Made by a program: the position numbers and the translations under genes
Notes under the pieces: model-generated
What the model was told of the DNA's origin: nothing
Database searches by the model: none
Seen by the model: only the letters and a program-made list of their open reading frames with translations
In this document: positions 7,019 to 14,334 of the stretch, piece by piece
Layout of the letters: each line of letters opens with the position of its first letter
How positions within the stretch are numbered: the stretch's first letter is position 1
DNA from: Bacillota bacterium
Lineage (GTDB): Bacteria > Bacillota > Desulfotomaculia > Desulfotomaculales > JAJYZD01
NCBI GenBank assembly: GCA_021800315.1
Contig: JAJYZD010000050.1
Coordinates: 1-17,534 of the forward strand
Direction of reading: 5' to 3'
Length of the DNA: 17,534 bases

Positions 7019-7714
7019 ATGTATCAACGCGAGGCCTTACTGGCTGCCCTGATTGTGCTGGGCATCCTTTTGCTGCAAAACGCCGGGAAATTCATCCGCC
7101 GGGGGGGCCCCTCCGCCCTTTTCTCCGTGGGAGTCGCCGGACGTACCGGCCGCCTGGTCGACCGCCTGCTGGCGCAGCATCGCCTGTTGCCAGGAGCCTA
7201 CGTCCTCCTGGTCGGGCCTGATCCCGGTCTTTTTTCCCTGGGGGTCGCCCGTCTCATCGCTCCCGGCTGGCTCACCTGCCTGGACGCCGAACCTCCGCGG
7301 CTGAAAACCATCAAGGAAGCAGCCCGGGAGAACGGCGTAAAAAACATCGTCACCCTGGCCGGGGATGCCACCCACATGCCGTTTTCCGCCAACCGCTTCG
7401 ACCAGGTCGTCCTTATCAACTCCCTGGGCCAAACCGGCGACCAGGAAGCCGCCCTGGCGGAAATAGCGCGGGTGCTCAAGGACAACGGCCGGCTCACCAT
7501 ATCGGACAGTTTCCTCGCTCCCGGCTACCAGGCCGTCCGCCGCGTGGTCCGGCTGGCGGCGCCGTTGGGATTCTCCGTGACCAGGCGGACCAACAACCTC
7601 TTCTTCTACACCCTGGAAATGGTCAAGCCGCTCAAGGCGGCCGGACCGGCCCCCGTCCAGGCCAGGTCCGGCCGGCTGGCCTGGACCGAGCAACCCGAAC
7701 AACTGCATGGTTGA
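7019..7714 (+). CDS. Membrane-anchored class I SAM-dependent methyltransferase
   Basis: A 231-residue protein with a short hydrophobic N-terminus (about 6-20) that could anchor it in the membrane. The Rossmann-like methyltransferase core follows: motif I at 61-75 reads VLLVGPDPG, a departure from the usual D-x-G-x-G; an acidic residue follows in CLDAEP (~89); then AGDATHMPF (~114-122), FDQVVLINSLG (~127-137) and a post-motif region EIARVLKDNGRLTISD. This matches UbiE/Methyltransf_11-type enzymes acting on small molecules, lipids or quinones; the substrate cannot be read from sequence. ATG 7019 is preceded by CTGGGGA at about 8 bases. It is monocistronic, with its own promoter, and its stop codon overlaps the tRNA promoter. 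Confidence 0.85.
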   Translation: MYQREALLAALIVLGILLLQNAGKFIRRGGPSALFSVGVAGRTGRLVDRLLAQHRLLPGAYVLLVGPDPGLFSLGVARLIAPGWLTCLDAEPPRLKTIKEAARENGVKNIVTLAGDATHMPFSANRFDQVVLINSLGQTGDQEAALAEIARVLKDNGRLTISDSFLAPGYQAVRRVVRLAAPLGFSVTRRTNNLFFYTLEMVKPLKAAGPAPVQARSGRLAWTEQPEQLHG

Positions 7715-7740
7715 CACGACTGGTTCCCTTGTGATATAGT
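7711..7740 (+). promoter_or_regulatory. Promoter of the tRNA-Ser pair
   Basis: TTGACA (7711-7716) and TATAGT (7735-7740) are 18 bases apart, and the first tRNA begins 20 bases after the -10 box. The -35 hexamer overlaps the stop codon (TGA 7712-7714) of the methyltransferase gene. Confidence 0.75.
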
Positions 7741-7760
7741 TTTTATACCGGGCAGTTGTG

Positions 7761-7848
7761 GAGGGGTGTCCGAGGGGTTTAAGGTGGCGGCCTTGAAAGC
7801 CGCTGAACTCAAAAGGTTCCGTGGGTTCGAATCCCACCCCCTCCGCCA
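7761..7848 (+). tRNA. tRNA-Ser (anticodon UGA)
   Basis: The acceptor stem GGAGGGG (7761-7767) pairs with CCCCTCC (7838-7844), followed by the discriminator G and an encoded CCA (7846-7848). The anticodon stem GCGGC/GCCGC encloses the loop CTTGAAA, giving anticodon UGA, which reads UCA serine codons (and other UCN codons by wobble). A long variable arm and the GGTTCGAATC T-arm are present, as expected for a class II tRNA-Ser. Confidence 0.96.
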
Positions 7849-7860
7849 TAAGAAACACAT

Positions 7861-7955
7861 GGAGAGATGGCCGAGTAGGTCGAAGGCGGTCGCCTGCTAA
7901 GCGATTACACGGGCCTAAACCTGTGTCGCGGGTTCGAATCCCGCTCTCTCCGCCA
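7861..7955 (+). tRNA. tRNA-Ser (anticodon GCU)
   Basis: The acceptor stem GGAGAGA (7861-7867) pairs with TCTCTCC (7945-7951), with discriminator G and encoded CCA (7953-7955). The anticodon stem GTCGC/GCGAT holds the loop CTGCTAA, so the anticodon is GCU, reading AGC/AGU. The variable arm is long, as in serine tRNAs. It lies 12 bases after the first tRNA, so the two are co-transcribed. Confidence 0.96.
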
Positions 7956-7961
7956 ATGATG

Positions 7962-7994
7962 AAACGGCCGGTTCCTAACGGGACCGGCCGTTTT
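7962..7994. terminator. Strong bidirectional intrinsic terminator
   Basis: ACGGCCGGTTCC (7964-7975) pairs with GGGACCGGCCGT (7980-7991, one T-G wobble) around a TAAC loop, flanked by AA and TTTT, so it can act in both directions. On the + strand it ends the tRNA-Ser transcript. On the - strand it contains the last codons of the CoA transferase gene, whose stop codon ends at 7975. Confidence 0.88.
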
Positions 7995-9120
7995 CCTTTA
8001 CCACCCCGGCGGTTAAAAGGGCTTCGATCTCCAGGTCGCTGTAACCCACGCCCGCCAGCACTTCGCTGGAATGCTCCCCCCAATCCGGGGCCGGACCCCG
8101 GATGGCTCCCGGGGTAAGCGAAAGCTTAACCGGCACGCCCAGGTAAGGGCCTTGGGCCAGCACGCCCCGGGACTTTACGTGTTCGTCGGCGGCCACCTCG
8201 TCCGGACCGTAGACCGGCTCCAGGCAGATGTCCCGGCCCTCGAAAAAGGCCAGCCACTCGTCCCTGGTCCGGGAACGCAAGAGAGCGGCCACTTCCCCGG
8301 CCAATCGCTCCTGGTCCGGTCCGTACTGGCGGTCTATCCACCCGGGATGGTCTACGGCCAGGCAGAATTCGGCCCAGAACTTCTCTTCCAGGGCGCCCAT
8401 GGTCACATATTTGTCATCCGCGGTACCGTAAACCCGGTAACAGGCCAGCCCTCCGGCGAGAGGGAGACTTCCCCTGGCGGCGCGGCCCTCCGCCATGCTT
8501 TGCGCCAGTACCGGCAAAAAGGCCAGGATGCCGTCCAGCATGGCCACGTCGATGTACTGGCCCCGGCCTGTTCGCTCCCTGACCAGGAGGGCCGCCAGGA
8601 TGGCATAGGCCGCCCAGAGGCCGCCGCTCAGGTCGGCCAGCTGCACGGACGGAATGACCGGCGGCCCGTCCGGTAAGCCGGTCAGGCCCAGGATGCCGGC
8701 CAGACCGATATAGTTCAGGTCGTGGCCCGCCCTCAGCGAGCGCGGCCCCTCCTGCCCGTAACCGGTCAGAGAACAATAGACCAGGCGCGGGTTCAACTCC
8801 GCCAGGGTCGGATAGTCCACCGCCAGGCGGGCCGTCACGCCGGGGCGGAATCCTTCCAGGACCACGTCGGCCCGCTCCGCCAGGCGGTAAAATACTTCCC
8901 GGCCCCGGGGATCCTTGAGATCCAGGGCCAGGCTCTTCTTGCCGCGGTTGACGGTCTCAAACCCCCCGGCGAGGCCCATGGTACGGAAATAATCGCCCCG
9001 GAGGGTGTCCTCCACTTTCAGGACCCGGGCGCCGAAATCGGCAAGGATCATCGAACAATAGGGGCCCGGCAGCAGGCGGGAGAGGTCCAGTACCTCGATA
9101 TCAAGCGGCCCGGACATCAT
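7975..9120 (-). CDS. CaiB/BaiF-family acyl-CoA transferase or AMACR-like racemase
   Basis: A 381-residue class III CoA transferase family protein. The N-terminus VLDLSRLLPGPYCSMILADFGA and the segment GDYFR (~42-46), then NRGKKSLALDLKDP (~58-71), are family hallmarks. AGHDLNY (His133, Asp134) and LADLSGG (Asp163) match, from memory, the two catalytic positions of bacterial alpha-methylacyl-CoA racemases; in the transferase branch the Asp serves as nucleophile. Members move CoA between carboxylic acids or epimerise 2-methylacyl-CoAs. GGAGG lies 5 bases before ATG 9120 and 8 before the tandem ATG at 9117, so either start is possible. It follows serS by 166 bases and may be a separate unit. The last codons fold into the shared terminator. 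Substrate unknown. Confidence 0.88.
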   Translation of the reverse strand: MMSGPLDIEVLDLSRLLPGPYCSMILADFGARVLKVEDTLRGDYFRTMGLAGGFETVNRGKKSLALDLKDPRGREVFYRLAERADVVLEGFRPGVTARLAVDYPTLAELNPRLVYCSLTGYGQEGPRSLRAGHDLNYIGLAGILGLTGLPDGPPVIPSVQLADLSGGLWAAYAILAALLVRERTGRGQYIDVAMLDGILAFLPVLAQSMAEGRAARGSLPLAGGLACYRVYGTADDKYVTMGALEEKFWAEFCLAVDHPGWIDRQYGPDQERLAGEVAALLRSRTRDEWLAFFEGRDICLEPVYGPDEVAADEHVKSRGVLAQGPYLGVPVKLSLTPGAIRGPAPDWGEHSSEVLAGVGYSDLEIEALLTAGVVKENGRSR

Positions 9121-9286
9121 GAACCCCTCCCGGGTTGGTTTGGCCCGGCTTTCCACCCGGCGCCCCGCGCCGGCCGGCCAGGCGGGCGGATCCCCACCGG
9201 GCCCGCCGTTCCATAGGCTGTGCACGCGCATCTGCCCCGACTGTCTCCCATACGGCCCTTCCCTGCCTCTCCCCAAATTCCCGGCG

Positions 9287-10555
9287 TCAGCTCTTTTCGA
9301 TCCTGTCGACCCGCATGAACGGACGCAGGGCCTCGGGCACGACCACACTGCCGTCGGCTTGCTGGTAATTTTCCAGGATAGCGGCCACCGTCCGTCCCAC
9401 CGCTACGCCGGAGCCGTTTAACGTGTGGACGTAGGCCGATTTGCCCCGCCCGTCCCGGTAGCGGATATTGGCCCGCCGGGCCTGGAAATCGCCGAAGTTG
9501 GAGCAGGACGATATTTCGCGGTAGGTCCCCGCCGCGGGCAGCCACACCTCCAGGTCGTAGGTCTTGGCCGAGGCGAAGCCCATGTCCCCGGTGCACAGCA
9601 CCACCACCCGGTAGGGCAGGCCGAGGGACTCGAGCACCCGGCAGGCATCGGCGGTGAGGGTCTCCAATTCTTCGAAGGAATCTTCCGGCCGGCAAAACTT
9701 GACCAGTTCCACCTTGTTGAACTGGTGCTGCCGGATGAGTCCCCGGGTGTCCTTCCCGGCCGCCCCGGCCTCGGCCCGGAAGCAGGCGCTGTAGGCGGCC
9801 AGTTTCACCGGCAGCCGGGCGCCGTCCAGTACTTCCCCCCGGTACAGGTTGGTCACCGGCACTTCGGCCGTGGGAATGAGGTAATAGCCCGCGTCCTCGA
9901 CCCGGAACATTTCGCCGGCGAACTTGGGCAGTTGGCCGGTGCCGGTCATGCTCTCCCGGTTGACCAAAAAGGGCGGGAATACCTCGGTGTAGCCGCGCGA
10001 TACGTGCAGGTCCAGCATGAAGTTGATCAGGGCCCGCTCCAGGCGGGCCCCCAGGCCCCTGGCGAAGGAGAACCGCGCCCCGCTGACCTTGGCGCCCCGC
10101 TCAAAGTCGATGATGCCCAGGTCCTCGCCCAATTCCCAGTGCGGTTTGGGCGGAAAGGGAAAAGAGGGTATCGCGCCCCAGGCGCGAACGGTCAGATTGT
10201 CTTCCGCGCCGGTCCCCAAAGGCACCGATTCGTCCGGCAGGTTGGGCAGGGAGAGTTGGATCCCGGTCTGGGCGTCGACGACGGCGCGGACCTGTTCATC
10301 CATCTCCTTGATCTCCTGGGACAGTTCGCGCATCCGGCTTTGCAGGTCCCCGGCGTCCCGGCCGGCCTTCTTGAGCCGGCCGATCTCGAGGGATACGGTG
10401 TTGAGCCGGTTCTTCATCTGCTCCGCCTCGAAGAGGAGGCGGCGCCTTTTTTCATCCAATTGCAAAAACTCGTCCAGGGTGATATCGAGCCCCCGCCTGG
10501 CCAGCGCCGCCTGCACCTGCGCGGCGTTTTGCCGCAGGAACTTCAAATCCAACAT
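9287..10555 (-). CDS. serS: Seryl-tRNA synthetase
   Basis: A 422-residue class II aminoacyl-tRNA synthetase of normal bacterial length. It joins serine to tRNA-Ser through seryl-adenylate. The N-terminus MLDLKFLRQNAAQVQAAL leads into the long antiparallel coiled-coil arm (about 30-100) that binds the long variable arm of tRNA-Ser. The catalytic domain carries motif 2 (FRAEAGAAGKDTRGLIRQH, Arg-rich, about 260-280), the serine-pocket region IPTAEVPV, and motif 3 (LNGSGVAVGRTVAAILENYQ near the C-terminus). It starts 18 bases after the phosphatase stop codon and is the last gene of the T-box-controlled serine operon. The two tRNA-Ser genes encoded nearby are its substrates. Confidence 0.97.
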   Translation of the reverse strand: MLDLKFLRQNAAQVQAALARRGLDITLDEFLQLDEKRRRLLFEAEQMKNRLNTVSLEIGRLKKAGRDAGDLQSRMRELSQEIKEMDEQVRAVVDAQTGIQLSLPNLPDESVPLGTGAEDNLTVRAWGAIPSFPFPPKPHWELGEDLGIIDFERGAKVSGARFSFARGLGARLERALINFMLDLHVSRGYTEVFPPFLVNRESMTGTGQLPKFAGEMFRVEDAGYYLIPTAEVPVTNLYRGEVLDGARLPVKLAAYSACFRAEAGAAGKDTRGLIRQHQFNKVELVKFCRPEDSFEELETLTADACRVLESLGLPYRVVVLCTGDMGFASAKTYDLEVWLPAAGTYREISSCSNFGDFQARRANIRYRDGRGKSAYVHTLNGSGVAVGRTVAAILENYQQADGSVVVPEALRPFMRVDRIEKS

Positions 10556-10572
10556 AAGATCACTCCCCGTGG

Positions 10573-11214
10573 TTAGAGCGCCTTCTGATCGTGGCCGGGC
10601 AGGCCCTCCAGGTGGCGGGTGTCGTTGACCCGCAGGACCCGGCAGCCGGACGGGCCCGCAAAGCCCACCTCGTTAATCGCGGCGTTGTCCAGCCGAAGGC
10701 GCCAAAACCCCTCTTCCGAAAGGCCCAGTATGTGTTTGAGAACCACCCGCACCGGCGTATCGTGCGTAACCACCAGCACCGTACGTCCGGGATGACCGGC
10801 GGCCGCCTGTTGCACGGCGGGCCATACCCGTTCCTCAACCTCGGCCAGGGTTTCGCCGCCCGGCATGCGGACATGGTAAGGAGCCGTGCGCCAGCGGACC
10901 AGAAGTTCCCCCCACTCGCGGGCCACCTCGCCGACCAGCCGCCCTTCCCAGTCCCCGTGACAGATCTCGGTCAGGCCGGGCAGCACCGTAACGTCGAGGC
11001 CGTGTCTTTGCGCCGCCGCCCGGGCGGTATCGACGGCCCGGGTAAGCGGGCCGGCGTAGACCGCGGCCAGGGGAACCGGAGCCAGCGCGGAAGCCAGGGC
11101 GCGTGATTCCAGCTTTCCCTGTTCGCACAGGCCGCATTCCCGCCGTCCCTGGTACCGGCCCTGAACGTTCCACTCGGTCAGTCCGTGTCTGGCCAGGATG
11201 ATCCTCGTCTCCAT
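10573..11214 (-). CDS. Histidine phosphatase, putative phosphoserine phosphatase
   Basis: A 213-residue histidine-phosphatase (phosphoglycerate-mutase-like) protein. The catalytic RHG motif is at residues 9-11 (phospho-accepting His10), with Arg59 in GPLTRA, acid residue Glu83 in LTEICHGDWEG and second His151 in VVTHDTP. The C-terminus (LDNAAINEV, then VNDTRHLEG) resembles, from memory, the metal-independent phosphoserine phosphatases of Hydrogenobacter (PspA), but similar tails occur in other cofactor-dependent mutase relatives. The start is ATG 11214, 4 bases after the serA stop; the longer open frame to 11250 would overlap serA. Ribosome binding is weak, suggesting translational coupling. 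Its place between serA and serS makes phosphoserine the likely substrate. That role is an inference. Confidence 0.82.
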   Translation of the reverse strand: METRIILARHGLTEWNVQGRYQGRRECGLCEQGKLESRALASALAPVPLAAVYAGPLTRAVDTARAAAQRHGLDVTVLPGLTEICHGDWEGRLVGEVAREWGELLVRWRTAPYHVRMPGGETLAEVEERVWPAVQQAAAGHPGRTVLVVTHDTPVRVVLKHILGLSEEGFWRLRLDNAAINEVGFAGPSGCRVLRVNDTRHLEGLPGHDQKAL

Positions 11215-11218
11215 ATGC

Positions 11219-12796
11219 CTACACAAACAGTTTCCTGACCCCCAGAACACCCTCCAGGCGCGTGATCTCCCGCAGGGTTTCGTCGGGCACTTCGGCGTCC
11301 ACCTGCAGCAGCATGATGGCCTTCCCGCCCACCACCTTGCGTCCGACCTGCATACCCGCTATGTTGATGTTGTGGGCGCCGATCAGGCTGCCCACCGGCC
11401 CGATGATGCGGGGACGGTCGATGTGGGGAATGTACAGCATGTGGCCCTCCGGCACGGCATCCACGCGGTAGCCGTCCACGGAAACCAGCCGGAAATCCGA
11501 GCCGTGGAAAACGGTGGCCGCTATGCTCATTTCCTCCTGGTCCGTCACCACCCGCACCGTGATCAGGTTGTTGTACCCCCCGTTGGCGGTCGTGGTGGAA
11601 AAGACCTGGATGCCCCGGTTCTTGGCCAGCAGGGTGGCGTTGACGTAATTGACGCCCTGCTGCAGGATGGGGTCCAAAAGTCCCTTGACCACGGCGGTGG
11701 TCAAGGGCGTCACCTCGTACTGCAGCAGTTCGCCGCTGTAGGTTACCTCCACCTTCTTCATCCGGCCGTTGACAGCCTGGGACAGGAAGTGCCCCAGTTT
11801 TTCCGCCAGGGACAAAAACGGCTTGATCACGGCCAGGGACTGGGGATTGATGGACGGCACGTTGACGGTGTTTTTGACCAGCCGTCCCTTCAACGCCGCC
11901 ACGATCTCCCTGGAGACGTCCACGGCCACGCCCAGTTGGGCCTCGCGGGTCGAGGCGCCCAGGTGGGGGGTGGCGATGAAGTTGGGGAACCGGAGCAGGG
12001 GATGGCCGGTCGCCGGTTCCTTCTCGAAAACGTCAAGGGCCGCCCCCGCCACCCGCCCCGACTCCATGGCCCGAAACAGGTCCGCCTCGTCCACGATGCC
12101 GCCCCGCGCGCAATTGATGACGCGCACGCCGTCCTTCATCATGCTGAAAGCCCGCTCGTTGATGATGTAACGGGAATCCTGGGTCAGGGGCAGGTGCGAG
12201 GTGATGAAATCGGCTTCTTTGAACACTTCGTCCAGGGGAAGGACGTTCACCCCCAGGAGCGCGGCCTTGTCCTCGTTGATAAACGGGTCGAAGGCCACCA
12301 CCCGCATCTCCATGGCCAGGGCCCGTTTGGCCACCTCCGAACCGATCCGGCCGAGGCCTAGAACGCCCAGGGTCTTGCCCTTCAGTTCCACCCCCATAAA
12401 GGCCTTCCGGTCCCAGCGGCCGTCCCGCAAAGAGCTGCAGGCCTGGGGAATAAGGCGGGCCAGGGCCAGCATCAGGGCCATGGTGTGTTCGGCCGCCGCG
12501 ATGGTGTTGCCGTCCGGGGCGTTGACCACGAGGATACCGTACCGGGTGGCCGCGTCCAGGTCGATGTTGTCCACGCCGACTCCGGCCCGTCCGACCACCT
12601 TCAACCGGGTGGCCGCTTCCAGCACCCGGGCCGTTACCCTGGTGGCGCTGCGCACGATCACGCCCTCATAGTCGCCGATACAGGCGCAGAGTTCGTCCTC
12701 GCTCATCTTGCCCCGCACATCGACATCCAGTTCGGGCTCCTGCCGGAGGGGCACCAGGCCCTCCTCGGCCACATTGTCCAAAACCAGCACTTTCAC
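11219..12796 (-). CDS. serA: D-3-phosphoglycerate dehydrogenase
   Basis: A 525-residue long-form SerA that oxidises 3-phosphoglycerate to 3-phosphohydroxypyruvate with NAD+, the committing step of serine synthesis. Visible features are the NAD-binding GLGRIG at 147-152, Arg231 (NCARGG), Glu260 (VFEKEPA) and His278 (ATPHLGAS) as the catalytic set, then an intervening domain (about 320-450, with YSGELL and LLAKNRGI) and a C-terminal ACT domain (about 455-525) that usually senses serine. GTG 12796 is the start: GGAGGTGG lies 7 bases upstream and the family N-terminus VKVLVLD begins here; the open frame to 12925 is an upstream overlap with the aminotransferase. The gap from the aminotransferase stop is a single base, so the genes are co-translated. 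Confidence 0.96.
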   Translation of the reverse strand: MKVLVLDNVAEEGLVPLRQEPELDVDVRGKMSEDELCACIGDYEGVIVRSATRVTARVLEAATRLKVVGRAGVGVDNIDLDAATRYGILVVNAPDGNTIAAAEHTMALMLALARLIPQACSSLRDGRWDRKAFMGVELKGKTLGVLGLGRIGSEVAKRALAMEMRVVAFDPFINEDKAALLGVNVLPLDEVFKEADFITSHLPLTQDSRYIINERAFSMMKDGVRVINCARGGIVDEADLFRAMESGRVAGAALDVFEKEPATGHPLLRFPNFIATPHLGASTREAQLGVAVDVSREIVAALKGRLVKNTVNVPSINPQSLAVIKPFLSLAEKLGHFLSQAVNGRMKKVEVTYSGELLQYEVTPLTTAVVKGLLDPILQQGVNYVNATLLAKNRGIQVFSTTTANGGYNNLITVRVVTDQEEMSIAATVFHGSDFRLVSVDGYRVDAVPEGHMLYIPHIDRPRIIGPVGSLIGAHNINIAGMQVGRKVVGGKAIMLLQVDAEVPDETLREITRLEGVLGVRKLFV

Positions 12797-12797
12797 C

Positions 12798-13943
12798 TTA
12801 TTCCACCTCCAGAAAAACTTTCTCGGCCGCCGCCAGGCCCCGGCCCAGGGAAACCGGGTATCCCTTGCGATAGAGTGCCATTTCCAAGGCGCCGATACCG
12901 GTGAGCACATCCATCTGGCCGGCAAAACCCATGTGGGCCATCCGCCAGATCTTTCCCTTCAGGCCGCCCTGGCCGCCGGCCAAAACCACTCCCCAAAGAT
13001 TACGGAGATCCTGGCGGATGTCGTCGGCCGCCACGGAATCCGGGGCGCAAATCGCGGTAACGGTGGGAGATGCCCAGGCATCCCCGGCCAGGGTCGCCAG
13101 CCCCATGGCCCGCACCGCGGAGCGCACGGCCCGGCCCAGCAGGATATGGCGTTGGTAGACGTTGGCCGGACCTTCGGTAAAGATCATGTCCAGTGCCGCT
13201 TCCAGGCCGTAGAACAGGGAGACGGCCGGCGTGTAGGCGGTGTTCCGGTTCAACAGCGACTTCCGGTGGGCGGGCAGCGAGAAGTAAAAGCGGGGCGACC
13301 GGTTTTGCTCCACTCTCGCCCAGGCCTTCTCGCTCACCGAAACAAAAGCCAGCCCGGGCGGCAGCATGAAGGCCTTCTGGGAAGCCGTGCCCAGGATATC
13401 CACGCCCCACTCGTCGACCCTGATCTCCATGCCCCCGATCGAACTTACCCCGTCCACCAGCAAGAGGGCGTCGCTCCCGGCCACCAGGCGGCCGATACCG
13501 GCTATGTCGTTGGCCACGCCGGTGGAGGTCTCGTTGTGGGTGGCCAGAACGCATTTGAAATCCTCCCGGGCCAGCAGGCGGCCCACCTCGGCCAGGTCCA
13601 CCGGCTCGCCCCAGGGGGATGCCGCTTCCACCACCGTCGCCCCGTAGGCCCGGGCGATGTTGGCGAAACGTTCGCCGAAATTGCCGGTTACCAGGGCCAG
13701 CACCCGGTCGCCTGGGCTGACGGTGTTGGCGATAGCCGTCTCCAGGCCGCCCGTCCCGGAATTGGTCAGGATGAACACCGGGTTTTCGGTCCCGAAGAGG
13801 GTCCCAAGCCTCTCCTCCAGGCGTTCCAAAAGCGCGGCGAATTCCTCGCTACGGTGGCCGGTCATGGGCCGGGACATGGCGGCCATGACCCGGGGGGGAA
13901 CCGGGGTGGGGCCGGGAATCATGAGGTAACTCTTGTCTTGCAA
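12798..13943 (-). CDS. Class V aminotransferase (alanine-glyoxylate/serine-pyruvate type)
   Basis: A 381-residue PLP enzyme of fold type I, class V. The N-terminus MIPGPTPVPPRVMAAM and MTGHRSEEF are typical of the alanine-glyoxylate / serine-glyoxylate / phosphoserine-acting family. SGTGGLETA (62-70) is the phosphate-binding cup, Asp164 (LLVDGVSSIG) contacts the pyridine ring, and Lys190 (GTASQK) is the PLP Schiff-base lysine. In front of serA it most likely transaminates 3-phosphohydroxypyruvate to phosphoserine in place of a classical SerC; serine:glyoxylate or alanine:glyoxylate transamination is an alternative. TTG 13943 is the start, with GGGGAGGAG 6 bases upstream. It is the first gene after the T-box leader. 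Confidence 0.9.
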   Translation of the reverse strand: MQDKSYLMIPGPTPVPPRVMAAMSRPMTGHRSEEFAALLERLEERLGTLFGTENPVFILTNSGTGGLETAIANTVSPGDRVLALVTGNFGERFANIARAYGATVVEAASPWGEPVDLAEVGRLLAREDFKCVLATHNETSTGVANDIAGIGRLVAGSDALLLVDGVSSIGGMEIRVDEWGVDILGTASQKAFMLPPGLAFVSVSEKAWARVEQNRSPRFYFSLPAHRKSLLNRNTAYTPAVSLFYGLEAALDMIFTEGPANVYQRHILLGRAVRSAVRAMGLATLAGDAWASPTVTAICAPDSVAADDIRQDLRNLWGVVLAGGQGGLKGKIWRMAHMGFAGQMDVLTGIGALEMALYRKGYPVSLGRGLAAAEKVFLEVE

Positions 13944-14034
13944 AAACTTCTCCTCCCCAAAACCGTATTTATGTTCTGAAACCTGGTTGCCTGGAACCCC
14001 GCGGCTTTCAACCGGAAGGCCGAAGCGGGAAACC

Positions 14035-14287
14035 TAAAAAAACAGACGCCCGCCCCCAAAGGGACGGGAGTCTTATCTCCCGCGTTGCCACCCTGATTGA
14101 CCGGCCGTACAACCGAACCGATCCCCTCGCAATGGATAACGGCCATCTACCGTCCGCGCCTACTCTTTTTTCGGCGCAGCCTCTTGGGGGCGGATTCATC
14201 CGGGTGGTGCTGCCGGTTTCCACCTGAATCCGGCTCTCTTTGAACACCGCTTGCGGACTACTGGTCCCGGCATCGAGTTTACAAGGC
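14035..14287 (-). promoter_or_regulatory. Serine-specific T-box leader (specifier UCC)
   Basis: Read on the - strand. Stem I carries GGACCAGTAGTCC (AGTA-type bulge), AGAGAGCC and CAGGTGGA distal elements. The candidate specifier, TCC within GAATCCG, is at 14194-14192. The T-box core AGGGTGGCAACGCGGG follows (about 14095-14080), whose TGGC (14090-14087) is complementary to the GCCA end of tRNA-Ser. A terminator stem (about 14072-14045, GACTCCCGTCCC with GGGGGCGGGCGTC) ends in seven T's. Uncharged tRNA-Ser should stabilise the antiterminator and turn on the aminotransferase–serA–phosphatase–serS operon. Confidence 0.93.
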
Positions 14288-14295
14288 TTGAACCC

Positions 14296-14324
14296 AGTTT
14301 ACTACACTTCTCCGCTCTTGACAA
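14296..14324 (-). promoter_or_regulatory. Promoter of the T-box/serine operon
   Basis: On the - strand TTGTCA (14324-14319) and TAAACT (14301-14296) are 17 bases apart, placing the transcript start near 14288 and the T-box just downstream. The -35 box lies inside an inverted repeat. Confidence 0.75.
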
Positions 14325-14334
14325 CTATTTGTCA
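14319..14334. repeat. Inverted repeat TGACAA/TTGTCA over the promoter -35 and pdxT stop
   Basis: TGACAA (14319-14324) and TTGTCA (14329-14334) are perfect arms with a 4-base spacer CTAT. The repeat contains the pdxT stop codon (14334-14332) and the -35 box of the serine-operon promoter. It may be a small hairpin at the end of the pdxST message or an operator. No T-run follows. Confidence 0.5.

Noticed and set aside
9181..9207. GGCGGGC/GCCCGCC hairpin as a serS terminator
   Set aside because: No T-run follows on the - strand, and stems like this are common by chance in such GC-rich DNA.
9425..13979. Long + strand ORFs opposite serS, serA and the aminotransferase
   Set aside because: They are antisense shadows caused by high GC at third positions; the minus-strand genes are unmistakable.
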